Origin: Neonectria sp. B-13
Taxonomy: Eukaryota; Ascomycota; Sordariomycetes; Hypocreales; Nectriaceae
Length of the DNA stretch: 64,000 bases
Direction: 5' to 3'
NCBI GenBank assembly: GCA_002682825.1
Contig: NOKP01000004.1
Location: 1,671,607 to 1,735,606, forward strand
A model generated the notes under the pieces. It saw nothing but the letters and a program-made list of their open reading frames with translations. It ran no database searches and was not told the origin of the DNA. Shown here in pieces: positions 47,184 to 60,100 of this stretch. The first letter of the stretch is position 1. Every line of letters begins with the position of its first letter. Position numbers and translations under genes: made by a program.

Positions 47184-47951
47184 GTCGAACAGGTTCTGTT
47201 TGGCTCGAATGTGCTGAGAGTGTTTGAACGAGAGGGGAGGACGGAGAGTTGAAAAGGGAAGAAGAGGAAGAATGCGAGGACTTTAAGGAGAAGTCGGAGC
47301 GAGCGAGCATGTGGACGCTTTGGGGTTTGGGGATGAATAGAAATAGCCTAGGCACCCATAGGTATTGTTTGTGCGGCCCATAGCATTGTTCCGTCTGAAG
47401 GAGGGTCGACAACAAACCCTCGCGGTGAATAGGAACTCCGTTTGCAAACAGCCAAAACAGGCAGATTGAGCGAGTTCTGACAACACGTGTTGGAGAAGCC
47501 GAGACGCGGCGCACAACAGAGCTCAACTGGTATAGTGACCAATACGTATCAGCGCAGAGTGGTAGAGAGGTGAGACGAGAGAGAAGGTGAGGTGACAGGC
47601 TAGAAGACAATGATAAACGGGTGATTTCTGTGTGGATCAGGATGTTGGCTGCCAGCTGTCAACCGGAACCTCGCTCGCACCTGCGAATAGTACAACTTCA
47701 GCAAGGAAAATTCTGTAGTGAACGTAGGTAACTCGTGCATTATCTGTAGGAACAGTCTGAAAAAGGATTATTACCGTCTTTTTGCTACCCTTCGTTTCGT
47801 CTCGTCTCCAAGCCTACATACACGTCGTCTGCCACTAGGATTCGCTTCTCGTCGTCAATGGCAACCCTTTTTGTTTTTGCCAGTGCTGCCAGAGCTGCTG
47901 CATCTCCTCATCCTATGAAGACCGACTCTTCTCTACGAACTTCCACCTCAT
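47184..47951. other. Spacer between HAT2 stop and F-box start
   Basis: Head-to-tail spacer of 768 bp on the minus strand. It contains the F-box promoter/leader and the HAT2 3' flank. No other gene is credible. Confidence 0.5.
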
Positions 47952-49580
47952 CTATCGGTCGAGCTCATCGACGGGGAGATCGCCGTCGTCCTTGCCCACA
48001 ATTGACTCCGCAACCTTCCAGATCTGCAGCAAGTTGTCCTCTGCTGCACTTGCAACGAGCCACGGCTCATTGGGGTTCCAGCTAAAGTCTGCTAGATGGT
48101 TGGTGTGACCACCGTGCATGAACAGGCTGGAGTCATGTTAGCAATGTGATACCCTTTTTATTTTTATTTTTAAACGGGGGACAACGTACAGTTCAGGAGG
48201 ACCGTCATCCTGGTCGTCAGGTAGCTGTTCCTCACCCACGCGGGAGAGATCCCAGAAAATAATTCTCCTATCGTAGCTGGCACTGCCTAGAATACCAGCC
48301 TCGGTAGGATGCCACGCTAGAGATGTCACGGCATCGTTGTGTCCTTCCAGGGTGTGGACCTTCTCTTTGACGTTTCGTAGATCCCAGATGCCAATCGTCT
48401 TGTCGGCTGAGGCGGTGGCGACGAGAACCTCCGAGTTGGGGTTGAAGGCGAGAGCATTGATGGCATCTAGATGGCCGCGCTTGGCAATCACCGCAGCCTT
48501 GTTGGTTTCGCTATGGCGCACGTCGACGATCTGCAGAGTCTGATCATCCGACACGGAGCCGATGAAATTCTTCGAGATGGGGTGGTATTGAACGTCGTTG
48601 ACGATCTGGGCGTGATGAGTGTATCTGCGAGCATGCTTAAGAATCCTGGAATCCGCCTCAAGTGACTTGAGATCCCTGTGATGACGTTAGCCTTTCCTGA
48701 ACCCGGTTGCTTCAGGCTGGAAGTGCTCACCAGAGGCACATTGTGGTGTCTTCGCTACCTGAAGCAAGACATCCGGCCTCATGAGGGTTCCAGTTAAGAC
48801 CAAAGCCCTCTGCTTTGTGACCAACTAGCTCAATCTGGGCATTGACTTTTCCGAAGGAAGCAGGGTTGAGAGGATGCTTTGTTCGATCAAAGATGAGGAT
48901 CTTGCCGTCCACGCAGAAGGTGGCAATAATATCGGGGTTCTGGGGCTGGTATCGAGCTTTGTTAACCTCTCCAGGGTGCTCGATCTTCTGAACAATGTCG
49001 CATTTGATGGCAGCAACATCGCCTGCCTTGCCGTAGCCGCCAATCTCTCCGCGCTCATCGTCATACTCGTCGGGGTTGGGTGTCACAGCCTTGGGGATCT
49101 GAACGTCGGCAATCTGGACAAAGTTGGGGCTCTCATCAGACGTGTGGGTGCCGAGGAGCAGTCGGTGAACCCTGTAGTTCTTGCCCTCGGGCTCCTTGAC
49201 ATCTGGGAACCACTGGACAGTAAGGGTAGGCCAAGTTAGAGCCGTTCTGGAATTGTGAGTCCAAGAGTTCTGAGCATGGCGGTGTGAATCTGATCTTACC
49301 CTAGGATCATGTCGTACAAGAAGGGGCTGTTTTTCTTCCATGTCTTGTACTCTGCGATGGGGGTTAGCAAGTGGGCAAGGGATGGCTTAGCTTGCAAAGA
49401 GCTCGTACCTTCGTTAATGAGGCGCTCGCCTTGATCGTCCTCGTCGTCATGAGCCATTTCGACTGTGCAGTGTGTGAGTAAAACGCCCTTGTTTTGAATG
49501 GCCGACCACGAGTGGCGGGCGGGAAGCTATTTGGAGGACGTACCGTCGGGGTCGTGCTCTGCAGCCTGTGCTGGCGCCAT
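47952..49580 (-). CDS. hat2: HAT2/RBAP48-type WD40 histone-binding protein
   Basis: Histone H4-binding WD40 subunit of the type B histone acetyltransferase; in fungi the same protein often also serves CAF-1 or PRC2-like complexes. Six exons on the minus strand: 49580-49544, 49462-49409, 49351-49300, 49246-48731, 48675-48190 and 48126-47952, total 1320 nt, 439 residues. The first three coding exons are only 37, 54 and 52 nt. The spliced N-terminus shows the H4-binding helix (NEEYKTWKKNSPFLYDMIL) followed by TALTWPTLTVQWFPD, then VHRLLLGTHTS. WD repeats follow, including EIGGYGKAGDVAAIKC, DGKILIFDRTKHP, GSEDTTMCLWD, TASADKTIGIWDLR, GSASYDRRIIFWDLSR and SAAEDNLLQIWKV. The acidic PEG-type loop and the C-terminal helix are present. 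The final exon begins ELLFMHGGHTNHLADFSWNP, as expected. Confidence 0.95.
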
Positions 49581-50515
49581 GGGAAAAAATTGTGCGTCTC
49601 GAAGCTATTGACGACGTCAAGGGATGGTATTAAGACGAGAAGGCGGCGTGCAGTGAAGTGGTTGAGAGCCGAAGAGCTGGATGCGGATGGAGGAGAGCTT
49701 GCGAGATGCGCGGCTGAGGTTAGTGGAGCTGTCGCACTGAGAAGGCTGAAAAGTGAAGATTCACGCGTCGCGCGTTAAGAGGTGGGTTGGGCGAAGGTAG
49801 CCTAGGTAGGGAAGGAGGGAGGGAGGGGTGTGGCTGGTGCTGAGGTGCTAGGCCTCACAGTTTGTGGGTGAGGCGCCCCGCTCTCTGCCGCCGAGAGTCT
49901 CGTCTCTTAATAAGTTGCCACCTGAGCATGCTGCCCTGCAAGAGACCGCCGGCCTCCCGCAGAACCATCAGCCTCAGCAGACCAGCGGGGGAAATGTGGC
50001 TGGTGGGCCTCCTTTCGGCATTGACTCACGCCCCGCTGTGGAAGCGGGCATTGGACAGCTGGAGCCCCTCCACAAAGTGCAAACCCACACAGCCAAGGCA
50101 GAGAGGTCGAGTTCAGCCCACCTTGAGCCCCATCCATCGCCTTGACGCTTCTAGCTTCCACATCGTCACGACAACACGTACCGCCGCAACAGTCACCTCT
50201 CTCCAGATCGCGCCTCTTAACCGCCCCCCTCCCCCCTTCCCTTCCCGATCTCCCTGGACGTACGACGCTGTTCATCACTCCCTGGATATTCGACGGGACT
50301 TGTTGCCTGATCTTTTCGGGCTCTCCCATCTGTATTTTCATCGCTTGTGCGGCAACCTTCCTCCGCTCGCCTCTTGTTCGCCTGCTCATCATACGTGCGA
50401 CAGGTTTTTTTATTACGTTCGGCGCACCTCTCATCCGGGCGCTTTCTTCACCGCAGCACTTCGCGGTCTGTTCTAACTTGTTCCGTGGGCTGAGAATTGC
50501 CCACCGCCTGCCATC
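49581..50515. promoter_or_regulatory. Divergent promoter region, HAT2 / XRN1
   Basis: 935 bp between two divergent start codons. It is CT-rich on the plus strand toward XRN1 (50200-50270), as is typical of leaders in such fungi. No specific binding site is claimed. Confidence 0.45.
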
Positions 50516-53500
50516 ATGGGGTACGACCGCTAACTGCCCGCCTCCGCCTCAACCTTCGCCTGTCGCTAACTCTTGTTGCTCGTCGCAGTGTCCCCAAGTT
50601 CTTCAGATGGCTCTCCGAGCGCTATCCCGCCATCTCCCAACTCATTGCAGATAACCGAATACCCGAGTTCGACTGCCTCTACGTTCGAGCTCCCAATACC
50701 TCCAACCAACCCCTGCTAACATGCGCTTAGCTGGATATGAATGGCATCATCCATAACTGCACCCACAAAGATGCTGGCGAGGATGTTTCTTTTCGCCTGA
50801 GCGAGGAGGAAATGTTCATACGTATATTCAACTACATTGAACATCTATTCGGGAAAATCAAACCCAAGCAACTCTTCTTCATGGCTATCGATGGCGTTGC
50901 GCCCCGCGCCAAGATGAATCAGCAGCGTGCGCGACGTTTCCGAACCGCGCTCGATGTCGAAAAGGCCCGCGACAAGGCCATCGCCGAAGGCGTTGAGATG
51001 CCCAAGGAGGAGCCCTTCGACAGTAACTGCATTACTCCTGGTACGTCCGATACTCCATTTCTGTGAGTGAAGCTTAGACCTGACCGTCACCAGGAACCGA
51101 ATTCATGGCGAAGCTGTCCCAACAGCTGAGGTACTTTGTCAACAAGAAGGTATCGGAAGACACTGACTGGCAGGGATGCGAGATTGTCCTGTCCGGTCAC
51201 GAAACCCCCGGTGAGGGAGAGCACAAAATCATGGAGTACATCCGAAATGCCAAAGCGCAACCCGGGTATAACTCCAACGTGCGACATTGTCTCTACGGCC
51301 TTGATGCCGACTTGATCATGCTGGGTCTCCTCAGCCACGACCCTCATTTCTGCCTCCTTCGAGAGGAGGTGACGTTCGGACGTGCCTCCAAAACGAAGTC
51401 GAAGGAGCTGGAACACCAGAACTTCTATCTACTGCATCTTTGCATCGTCAGAGAGTATCTGGAGATGGAGTTTCAAGAGCTCAAACAAGAAGGGGTTTTG
51501 AGCTTCCCATTCGATCTTGAGAGGGTCATTGACGACTTTATTCTCATGGCCTTCTTTGTCGGAAACGATTTCTTGCCCAATCTACACGGATTGCACATCA
51601 ACGAGGGAGCTTTGGCCAACATGTTTAGGATATACAAGACCATTATTCCCAAGGGTGACGGATATATCAACGAGAACGGAGTCATCAATATGGCCCGCCT
51701 ACAAAGCCTGCTTGGCGAGATCTCAAACCTCGAAGTCCAACAGTTTGAAAACGACATGTCAGATGAGAAGTGGTTTGTATCGAAACAAATGGAGAAGAAG
51801 TTGGAGGGCAACGCCAACCGCAAGACGCCTAAAGGGGCTCAGCTGGTCATGACCTCAGTGCAGCGGGACCTCTGGAAGAACAAGATTCGCCCCTACATCT
51901 CAAACCGCTCTGATAAGCCTTTGGATCTGGGAACGGACCTCAAGGCCGCCGATCGCAAGTTCGTGCAAGATCTTGCTGAATCGATGCATTTACAGTGGTC
52001 CACCAAGGAAGACGACGAGGGTCACCGCCACCTCCTGGTGACGTTCCCCCCTAAGATTGGGGACGACGACGATGAGGAGGAAGAGGACGAGGGTAACTTG
52101 GCCGCTTACCGTGTGATGAAGACGTACGACAAGGCTATGGTCGTTGATGTGACCTCTGAAGATGCCCAGAAGCACTATGATAAGTTGTACCAGGACAAAT
52201 ACCAGGGTTGGAAGACGAAGTACTATCTCCAGAAGTTTGAGGAATGGGCCCCGGAGAAGTACGACGAGGAGCTCACGGCGCTCTCCGAGAACTACGTACA
52301 AGGCCTGCAGTGGGTCTTGTACTACTACTACCGTGGAATCGCATCTTGGCCGTGGTTCTACAAATACCACTATGCGCCTCTTATCTCAGGTAGGTTTGGG
52401 AAGCCATGTATCAGAAAGTTCAGTACTAACGAGACGCAGACGTTGTCAGGGGTGTTGGTGCGGACCTGAATTTCCAGATTGGTCAACCTTTCAAGCCCTA
52501 TGAACAGCTCATGGGTGTCTTGCCGGATCGAAGCAAGAAGATCGTTCCTACAGTGTATCACGACCTCATGACCAACCCCGAATCTCCCATCATCGATTTC
52601 TATCCTCGCGACTTCGAGTTAGACATGAACGGCAAGAAGATGGATTGGGAAGCTGTCGTCAAGATTCCTTTCATCGACGAGAAGCGACTCTTATCGGCCA
52701 TGGCAACGAAGAACGATCTGCTGGAAGCTGATGAGAAAGCACGAAATGGCTTTGGCGTTCCGCTCAAGTTCACCTACTCTCCGGAAGTAAACTTCACTTA
52801 TCCGTCACCCCTCCCTGGTATCTTCCCAGACATCCAGTTTTGTCATTGCATTGAGAACATTTTCGATCTCCCTGATGTGGAGGGTCTCAAGTACCTTGAG
52901 GGCCTGACTGATGGTGCTTTGTTGAGCGTGTCGGCTCTGGCTGGATTCCCCACACTTCATACGCTGCCATACACTGCACAGCTTGTGGAGGGGTATGGGG
53001 TCAACGTTTTCCAGTCAGACAGTCGCAACCCAAGCGTTGTTGTCACCCTGACTGAGACGGAGAACCGTACCAAGACCGAAACTTGGAAGTCGAAGCTGGG
53101 CCAGCGCTGTTTCGTTGGTTTCCCTTTCCTCCAGGAAGCCAAGGTCATTAGGGTACAAGATGAGCTTTTCAGCTATGAGTTGACGGAAAATGGCGACATC
53201 TTTACAAGGGACCACAACAACAGAGAGGCGGCCGACTTCGCCAAGGAGTCCGACTTCCTCGAGAACTGGCATGCCAAGCGACTGGGTATCACTATTGGAC
53301 AGGTTGAATGCCTAGTCGTTGTGCACATGCTCAAGGGTCTACTCAGGACGGAAGAAGGTGCCTTGATAAAGGAGTACGCAGAGAACCCCAGTGTTCGAAG
53401 CACATATGCTGCCCAGACGATTGTCTATGATGTTGTTAATGAGGATGAGCGGTTCATTGAAAAGGAAGCCCTTCCCATTGAGGAGGAGTTTCCTCAGGGT

Positions 53501-54943
53501 ACTCGCGCCTTTTTCCTTGGCGAGTACGCTTTCGGTCGTCCTCTCGAAATCACCGGCCATGTCAGCAACAAGGCCGAGATTGTCGTGTCAATGCTCAAGA
53601 CTAAGGAGCAGGATTTCGCGAAGCAGATCATTCACCAGGCGGAACGAAACAACCCCTACACGCCTTCATTTGCTGTGGCAAAAAAACTAGGAGTGCATCC
53701 ACTTGTGCTGAGCAAGATCACTTCATCTTACCAGATCATCACCACTGCCGGCCTGAGGCTGAACCTGGGCCTTAACCTCAAATTTGAAGGACGCAAGCTT
53801 AAGGTTTTGGGCTACTCCCGGAAGTCACAAACCGGATGGGAGTTCAGCGGCATGGCGATCAAGCTGATTGCTGATTACATGGTTGCTTTCCCCGACTTCT
53901 TTGCTGGCATCCAGAGAGAGCCTCAGAAGAGCGACGTTTCTGAAACGGATCTCTGGAAGGATCCTGCTTTGGCTTCACAGAGAGTCAAGGAAGTTGTGGC
54001 TTGGCTGAAGAAGCAGGAGACGGGCAAGTTCGAACGAGTGCCGCTCGACGCTGAGCAGCTAGATTCCGAGGTCGTCATGGCTCTGGCCACTGTGGGGGAG
54101 CAGATCCACCAGGCCTCCCAGGACATTGAGATTCGAAAGCTGCGTGGAGTTCCCCGTTCGGCTCTCCTGAAGCCCTCTGATGCCGAGATGGTCCTTGGCA
54201 GTCAGAACTTTGCTCTGGGAGACAGGGTCACCTACGTCACGGCTGCTGGAAAGGTTCCCATTGCAACTCGTGGAACGGTTGTCGGCATCAGCCGCACCGC
54301 TACTGCCCTCTTGTTGGATGTGGTTTGGGACACCTCGTTCATGAGTGGAACGACGCTTGGCGAGAGAGCTCCAATGTTCCGCGGCCAAACGGTTGCGTCA
54401 TCGTCTGTTCTGAACACTTCCGTCAAACAGGTCATCTCCACCACCAGCAAGTCTCAGCAACGTCGAAACGTCGCACCCGCCGGCGGGCATTACGGGTCTG
54501 TTGGCGTCACCCAATACAAGGATGCGCCAGCTCCCGCCCCGCTGCGTGGCGGTTGGCGAGGTGCCATCAACGGCACTCACTCGCCACGCGGACGCGGTAA
54601 TGGCAATGGGGGCCGTGGTGGTGCTCCCAATCTCATGCACAGCACATTGGTTTACCGCAACGGTCCCGAAGGCCAAGGCGGCGACAACGGCGGCGGTCGA
54701 GGAGGCTATGGAGGCCGTGGACAAGGCCGAGGCAACCTGCATGGGTCACCTGGTCCAGACGCCGGCGGCAATCAGCCTCAGGAGCAGAGGTACGGCAACG
54801 TGCCTCCCCCCGCCAGTCTTGATCAGCAACGCGGTAGGGGCCGTGGCCGTGGCCGTGGCGGACGAGGACGTGGTGGTCCGTATCGTGGACGAGGAGGTAA
54901 CGGGGGCGGCAACGCGGCTGGGGGCAACACTCCCCAGGGCTAG
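50516..54943 (+). CDS. xrn1: XRN1/KEM1 5'-3' exoribonuclease
   Basis: Major cytoplasmic 5'-3' exonuclease that degrades decapped mRNA. Exons are 50516-50520, 50589-50682, 50731-51040, 51094-52389 and 52440-54943, giving 1402 residues. The first coding exon is just ATGGG; splicing to T-GTC-CCC produces the invariant [15 protein letters not shown]. The second intron uses a weak GTTCGA donor, but its acceptor gives the required [13 protein letters not shown] join. Catalytic acidic residues are visible: D35 in LDMN, E177 and E179 in GEGEHK, D207 and D209 in LDADLI, and the GNDFLP motif. The region [21 protein letters not shown] is family-typical. The later half carries the Xrn1-specific domains and an SH3-like part ([17 protein letters not shown]). 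The C-terminus is a Gly/Arg/Asn-rich RGG tail. Length fits Xrn1 (yeast 1528), not Rat1 (about 1000). Confidence 0.96.
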
Positions 54944-55249
54944 GTGCCGCCAGGGCGTTGTCTACCTGACTGTAGGTTATGACTCTTGCTACGCATGGGG
55001 CTCATGTCAATGGTTACATGGAGTTGTGAGGATGCGTGGCCTGAATGGGTTTATGGGAGTGGCCAAATGTAGTATAGATTAGACACCTGTATCACGACGT
55101 CACGAACACTCAAAAGTGCCGTCCAATGAATGACAAGTCGCACTCTTGAGAAAGTTAGGAAGTCCAGAACCAGTCCATTGAACGCCAATGCATGCATACT
55201 ATAGTTTTCATGTCCAACTTCGCAACCTAGATCAACGGTGTGCACAGCC
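54944..55249. other. Convergent 3' intergenic, XRN1 / SPC3
   Basis: 306 bp between stop codons. Nothing else is seen. Confidence 0.5.
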
Positions 55250-56108
55250 TCAGTTGCTCTTCTTCTTCTTCTGCGCATCCTTCTTCTTGAGGCCGGGAAG
55301 GCGGAAGGTGTCACTAATACCGCCGACCAACCGCTTCCAGGGGCCGATGTCCTGGTCCTGATTCCAGGTCAGGAGGCCGACCCAGGGCTGGACGTTGTAG
55401 TGCAACTTGAGGGTGACGTCGTCCTTCTCGGCGATCTTGCCGCTAGGGTGGGTGATCTGGTACTTGGGCTTCTGGTTTCGGAGCTTGAGCAGACCACTAT
55501 GAACATTGGAGAGTCAGACTTGCAATCCCATGGAGAAGGGAGACAGAGGGGCAGTCAATCTTGAAAGGTCAAAGGGGGGGGCTGAGACTCACCGGCTAGG
55601 ATCGATCGTTTTGCCTTCGGCGCTGCGCTTGAGCTTCTTCATGGCAACGGGCCCAATGTTCTGCAGGTGGTCGGCACTGGGGTTGGTGATGATGGAGTCC
55701 CAGATGACGGCCTCATTGGTGGCATTGCCTGAGCCAGGCCATTGGGCGGTGACGTAGACGAAGAGCTGCTTGGTATTCCATGTGAAGAGCGACGAGAGGT
55801 CGGCGTCAAGGGAGAACTTGATGATGGCGTACTCCTCCTTCTTGGGACTGTAGTAGTGAGGACGCCCCTTGACACTGCGAGCGAGAAAAGAAGAAGCCAC
55901 AGTTAGCCACGTACACCTATAACATATGGTGGCATTAGATCGGAGAGGACGTGGTTCAGTACACTTGGACGTTGGTGGGCGCGATGAGGCTGGCGGAGGG
56001 CGTGCGCGGGGTGAGGAGGTCGGAGGCGGCGATGAGGGCGGCGACGACGAAGGCGACGGTGGTGAAGAACCCGAAGGTATTTTGGATGCGCGTTAGGGAG
56101 TTGTACAT
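55250..56108 (-). CDS. spc3: SPC3 (SPC22/23) signal peptidase complex subunit
   Basis: Essential non-catalytic subunit of the ER signal peptidase, which cleaves signal peptides of secretory proteins. Exons on the minus strand are 56108-55963, 55874-55593 and 55496-55250, giving 224 residues. The first donor is read as GTACTG at 55962, because that gives TNVQVVKGRPHYYS; the alternative GTGTAC two bases earlier breaks the frame. A single N-terminal membrane anchor lies at about residues 14-34 (FGFFTTVAFVVAALIAAS). The lumenal part contains EEYAIIKFSLDADLSSLFTWNTKQLFVYV, then EAVIWDSII, then YQITHPSGKIAEKDDVTLKLHYNVQPWVGLLTW. All are hallmarks of SPC22. The C-terminus ends in a lysine run (KKKDAQKKKKSN), an ER-type basic tail. 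Confidence 0.95.
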
Positions 56109-57184
56109 GGTGGGCGACGATTATAGGGGGGAGGGCTTCCAGCTATCGTGGCATTGGGCGGGTTGTGTGGTCGAAGCAAGCCGGGGAGCGAAGGTGGAAG
56201 CGCCGACGTTACGAAGAGACGACGTTGAGCTTGTGATAATTAGACAATCTGGACACGTCCGTCAGTTGCGGCGCGTGCAGGACGGACGAGCTCCAGTGGG
56301 TGCTCAGCCTTCAGCCTTGTGATTGGGTCAGTGTGGGGTACACCACCCTCACTGTAAGTTGTCACTTCAGCGGGCGACTAATCAATCCACTTCATACGGC
56401 CCACCAGGTTTCCAGCAAGCACCGTCATCTCAGAAGCCATGATATCTGACAGTCTTAGGGACATTTGATTCAACTCTCTAGGAATGGAAATCCGACGTAT
56501 TTCTTTTTTCCATTAATCCAGGTATTCACCTGAAGCGCTACCAAGAAGAGAAAAAAATCCAACTGAGACTGAAGCTCGCTTGGCTTGGCTTGGAGTCTGG
56601 ACCAGGCCACGAGGCTGAGGACCAAATTTCCAGGTTGATATCTGCACCTCTCCCGTGGTGCAGCAGCTCTGCCGCACTCCACTAACTTTTAGAGGCCGAC
56701 CCCACTAAGCCTGGCGTTGGGGTTCTTTAGAGCCTCACTCTCAAAAGCAACTTCCTCAGGCCCTGCGTATTCATACTCTCTCGACAACCACATACCCCCC
56801 AGGCCCGGTCTGGCATGCGCCCAGCAGCCCTCGTCTTTCCCTGCTGCGATACCCCGTCTCGTCTCGTTCTATCCGTCTCCGATATCGCTGTCTAGCATCG
56901 ACGACTCCAGCGGTCCACCGATTCACCGATTCATGGCTCTGCACTGCGTGTGCCACACAAACCGATCCCAACCGCCACTCGCCTTTTTACCAGACGCCGC
57001 GATCCCAACTACGCAGAAAGCTGGAGCGCCACGCTCAAAATAAAGCCTCGACGGACCAGGGGAGGACCAGGGCTTCATGGGAGTGCGTGCGAACCTGCAC
57101 ATCTTCTTCGGCTTCTATTCTGACTCTTTAAACCTCGCAGTCCACTCGCACGATACTACTCCGACGCCAACTCCTTTCCAGATT
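56109..57184. promoter_or_regulatory. Divergent promoter region, SPC3 / ULP2
   Basis: About 1.1 kb between the two start regions. An upstream ATG at 57077 is in frame with the ULP2 candidate start at 57185 and is part of the uncertainty over that start. No defined regulatory motif is claimed. Confidence 0.4.
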
Positions 57185-60100
57185 ATGGGTAGGCTTGACG
57201 ATCGCACCCCCACCTCGACTCTTCCGCTGACACTCGTTGGAGCGCTCTGGGTGACATCATGAACAGGCTGGTTGGTGTCCCACCCTCGCCGCGAAGGACG
57301 TCCGTACTAACCTTGGGGATAGAAGGATATCAATGGGAGCAGGACACCTAAGAGTACTTTGGGCTATACTCTGCAGAGCGCTATAACCCGAAAAAACATT
57401 GCAAAACGTTCCGATCCGCCCCCCGAACGTGCTGTCAAGCGCCAGAAGCATGACCAGGACAACCTTTCACCATACTTTCTTTCAAAACAGCGAGACTCAC
57501 GCAACGATCCTATCGAAGACGTTTCCGAAGACGAGCCAAAGGTCGAGCCTAGGAAAAACTCAATACCTGAATTTCACGATCTGACTCAGGATGGCTCCCA
57601 GACCGACACTATTGAGCTTGCGAGCATTACCAGTGCTGGAAAACCGTCCGCTACGAGCGGTCTACCAGAATACCGAAACTCCATGCCCAAAAGCCTAAGC
57701 GTCAACCGTCGAACACGTCGATCTCGGGGTCCGAATGCTGGTACTGGTTCCCGGGACGGCGATGCGTCTCTTCCCTCTCACGATCACCTCGCTCCCAACG
57801 TTACCACATTTTCGGGCACCAGCCCTGATGTGTTAGGCCGGGACCCGTCGCCGGCCAGGGTTGTTTCCGATGTCCTACCCGTTTCGCCCAAGTTAGTCAT
57901 TACAAACCAGCCCAGAACCAAACGAGTACGTCTTTCGGCGGAGAGGAGGAGTACAGACATCGAGTCCGAAGACGAGCTAGCCAAACCTGGGTTACATGTG
58001 CACCAGCCGCCTGGGAAAAAGCCAAACAACTTCTCTGGGATCCCCAGAACAGGCAAGAACCGGGCAGATATTCCACGTACTCAATTTCTGCTATCACAAC
58101 CGGGCACGAAAGGTCGCAAAGCAATATCCAACCAGCCAGCGATACAGGATGTCAGTATTGTCAGCGCTGCCTCGGGCAGATTTCAGTATCCCGGGCCTGA
58201 TCAGTCTGAACATCAAATCAATCTCCGTTTCGAGCAGTCAGTCGCCAAGGCGAGTTACGAGGCTGAGGGAATACCCCAGTATCTGCCATGGCTTGAGATT
58301 CAACGCTCAAAGGTTTCAGTTATATATCATGCAGCAACTCATAGCCAGTTCGTCGTCATCAAACGCTCTACGACAAATGAGGCACCCGGCGGAGGAACTC
58401 TCGCGATTCAGTTCAAGAGTGTTCAGGATGTACCCCCTTTTATATGCTGGCTGTGTGAGGCTTCTGTCATGACTGCTGAAAAGTCGCCGTAAGTTTGGTT
58501 CCTAATGACTCTGCAAGACTGCAAACAAAGACTAATAACCTTCAGTGATGACCTTCAAAAGCAGTTCAAAAAAACTTTCGAAGCCGCCCAAAATTACAAT
58601 AACTCAATTGGAGCAAATCGCACCACGACTAAGCTGTCGGCCAGCAGCCCACCTGAGAAAGGTCAAGTCAGACCCCGGGTTCAAGGACCCCGAAGAGATC
58701 CTTTTAATCCTAAACCTAATCCGCCAACCGAAAAGCTCAAGGACAATATGCGAGGTCCCATCACAGAGGTGCCGGGAACCCCTGAGCGAGAAGATGACAG
58801 CATCTCAGTCGTCACTCGCAGTCAAGGGCCTGAAACCCGACGGACTCGGAGAGCATCCCCGCCGCCTCTACTCCGTGAGAACACACCCGATCGCTGGACA
58901 TTGCATAATCCAGACTGGGACAAGAATTGGCATAGATCTCTGGTGTATCCCGCGACCGGCAAAGATCGGGCGACTGTCGACAGGGATGACATCCTCCGAC
59001 TTGATGAGGGAGAATTCCTCAACGACAACCTGATAAGTTTCTATTTCCGATATCTACAAGTTGGGCTTCAAAGAGAACGGCCGGAAATACTCCAGAAGGT
59101 TCATTTTTTCAACACGTTCTTCTTCGCAAAGCTCAGATCAACTCGAGGCAACATCAACTACGACGGTGTCAAGTCTTGGACAGCCAGGGTTGATTTGTTG
59201 TCGTACAAATACATCGTGGTCCCTGTTAATGAGAACATGCACTGGTATCTAGCCATCATCTACAATGCGCCCCGGATGCTCGCAGAGGGCCTAGAGCAAG
59301 AAACTTCGGCTAGCACTGCCATCATCGACGTAGAGAAACCGCCCACAGGAACTTCCCCGAAACCATCACCCGTGGCACGAGCCTTCGAAACCATTTCTCT
59401 GGATGACGCAGTCACGAAGCAAACAGCTGCAAGCCAATCGTCAAGTGGCACCGTCGATATCCTTACACCAAGCTCTCCTACCAAGCCAAGCAACGGAACC
59501 ACTTTAAAGGGCGGCAAGCGAAAGTCGCTTGGCGGTGCCCAGAAGTTCAGTCCAGAAGAACCCAAAATTATCACCCTTGACTCCCTAGGGGGTGGACACT
59601 CAGTGACCTGCAGACACCTCAAGGATTATCTCGTCGAAGAGGCTCGGCACAAGAAGAACATCGACCTCGCCAAAGTCCCAGGTGGAATGACTGCCAAGAA
59701 GATTCCCGAGCAGGACAATTACTGTGACTGCGGTGTCTTCCTCCTTGGTTACATGGAGGAGTTCCTGAAAGACCCGGACGAGGCTGTCCGCAAAATCTTG
59801 CAAAAGGAGGACCTGGAATGGAACATCCAGCCATCCCGAATTCGTGCCAAGGTCCGAGACCTTGTCTTCAAACTCCAAAGTGAACAAGAGGCTCGGCTTG
59901 AAGCTGAAAAGGAGAGGAAGAGGCAACGAAAGATAGCAAAGGAGTCGACTGTGTCTTCAGGACCATCAGCAGCACCATCGAGCCAGTCATCGCCGAGAGA
60001 GCCGCCCCAGAGCTCAAAGACGCCACCATCTAAGCCAGATGTCGGCAGTCCCTTCAGAAATAGCGTCGGGAGTAAAGCTGTATTAGCTCTTCAGCGGGTG

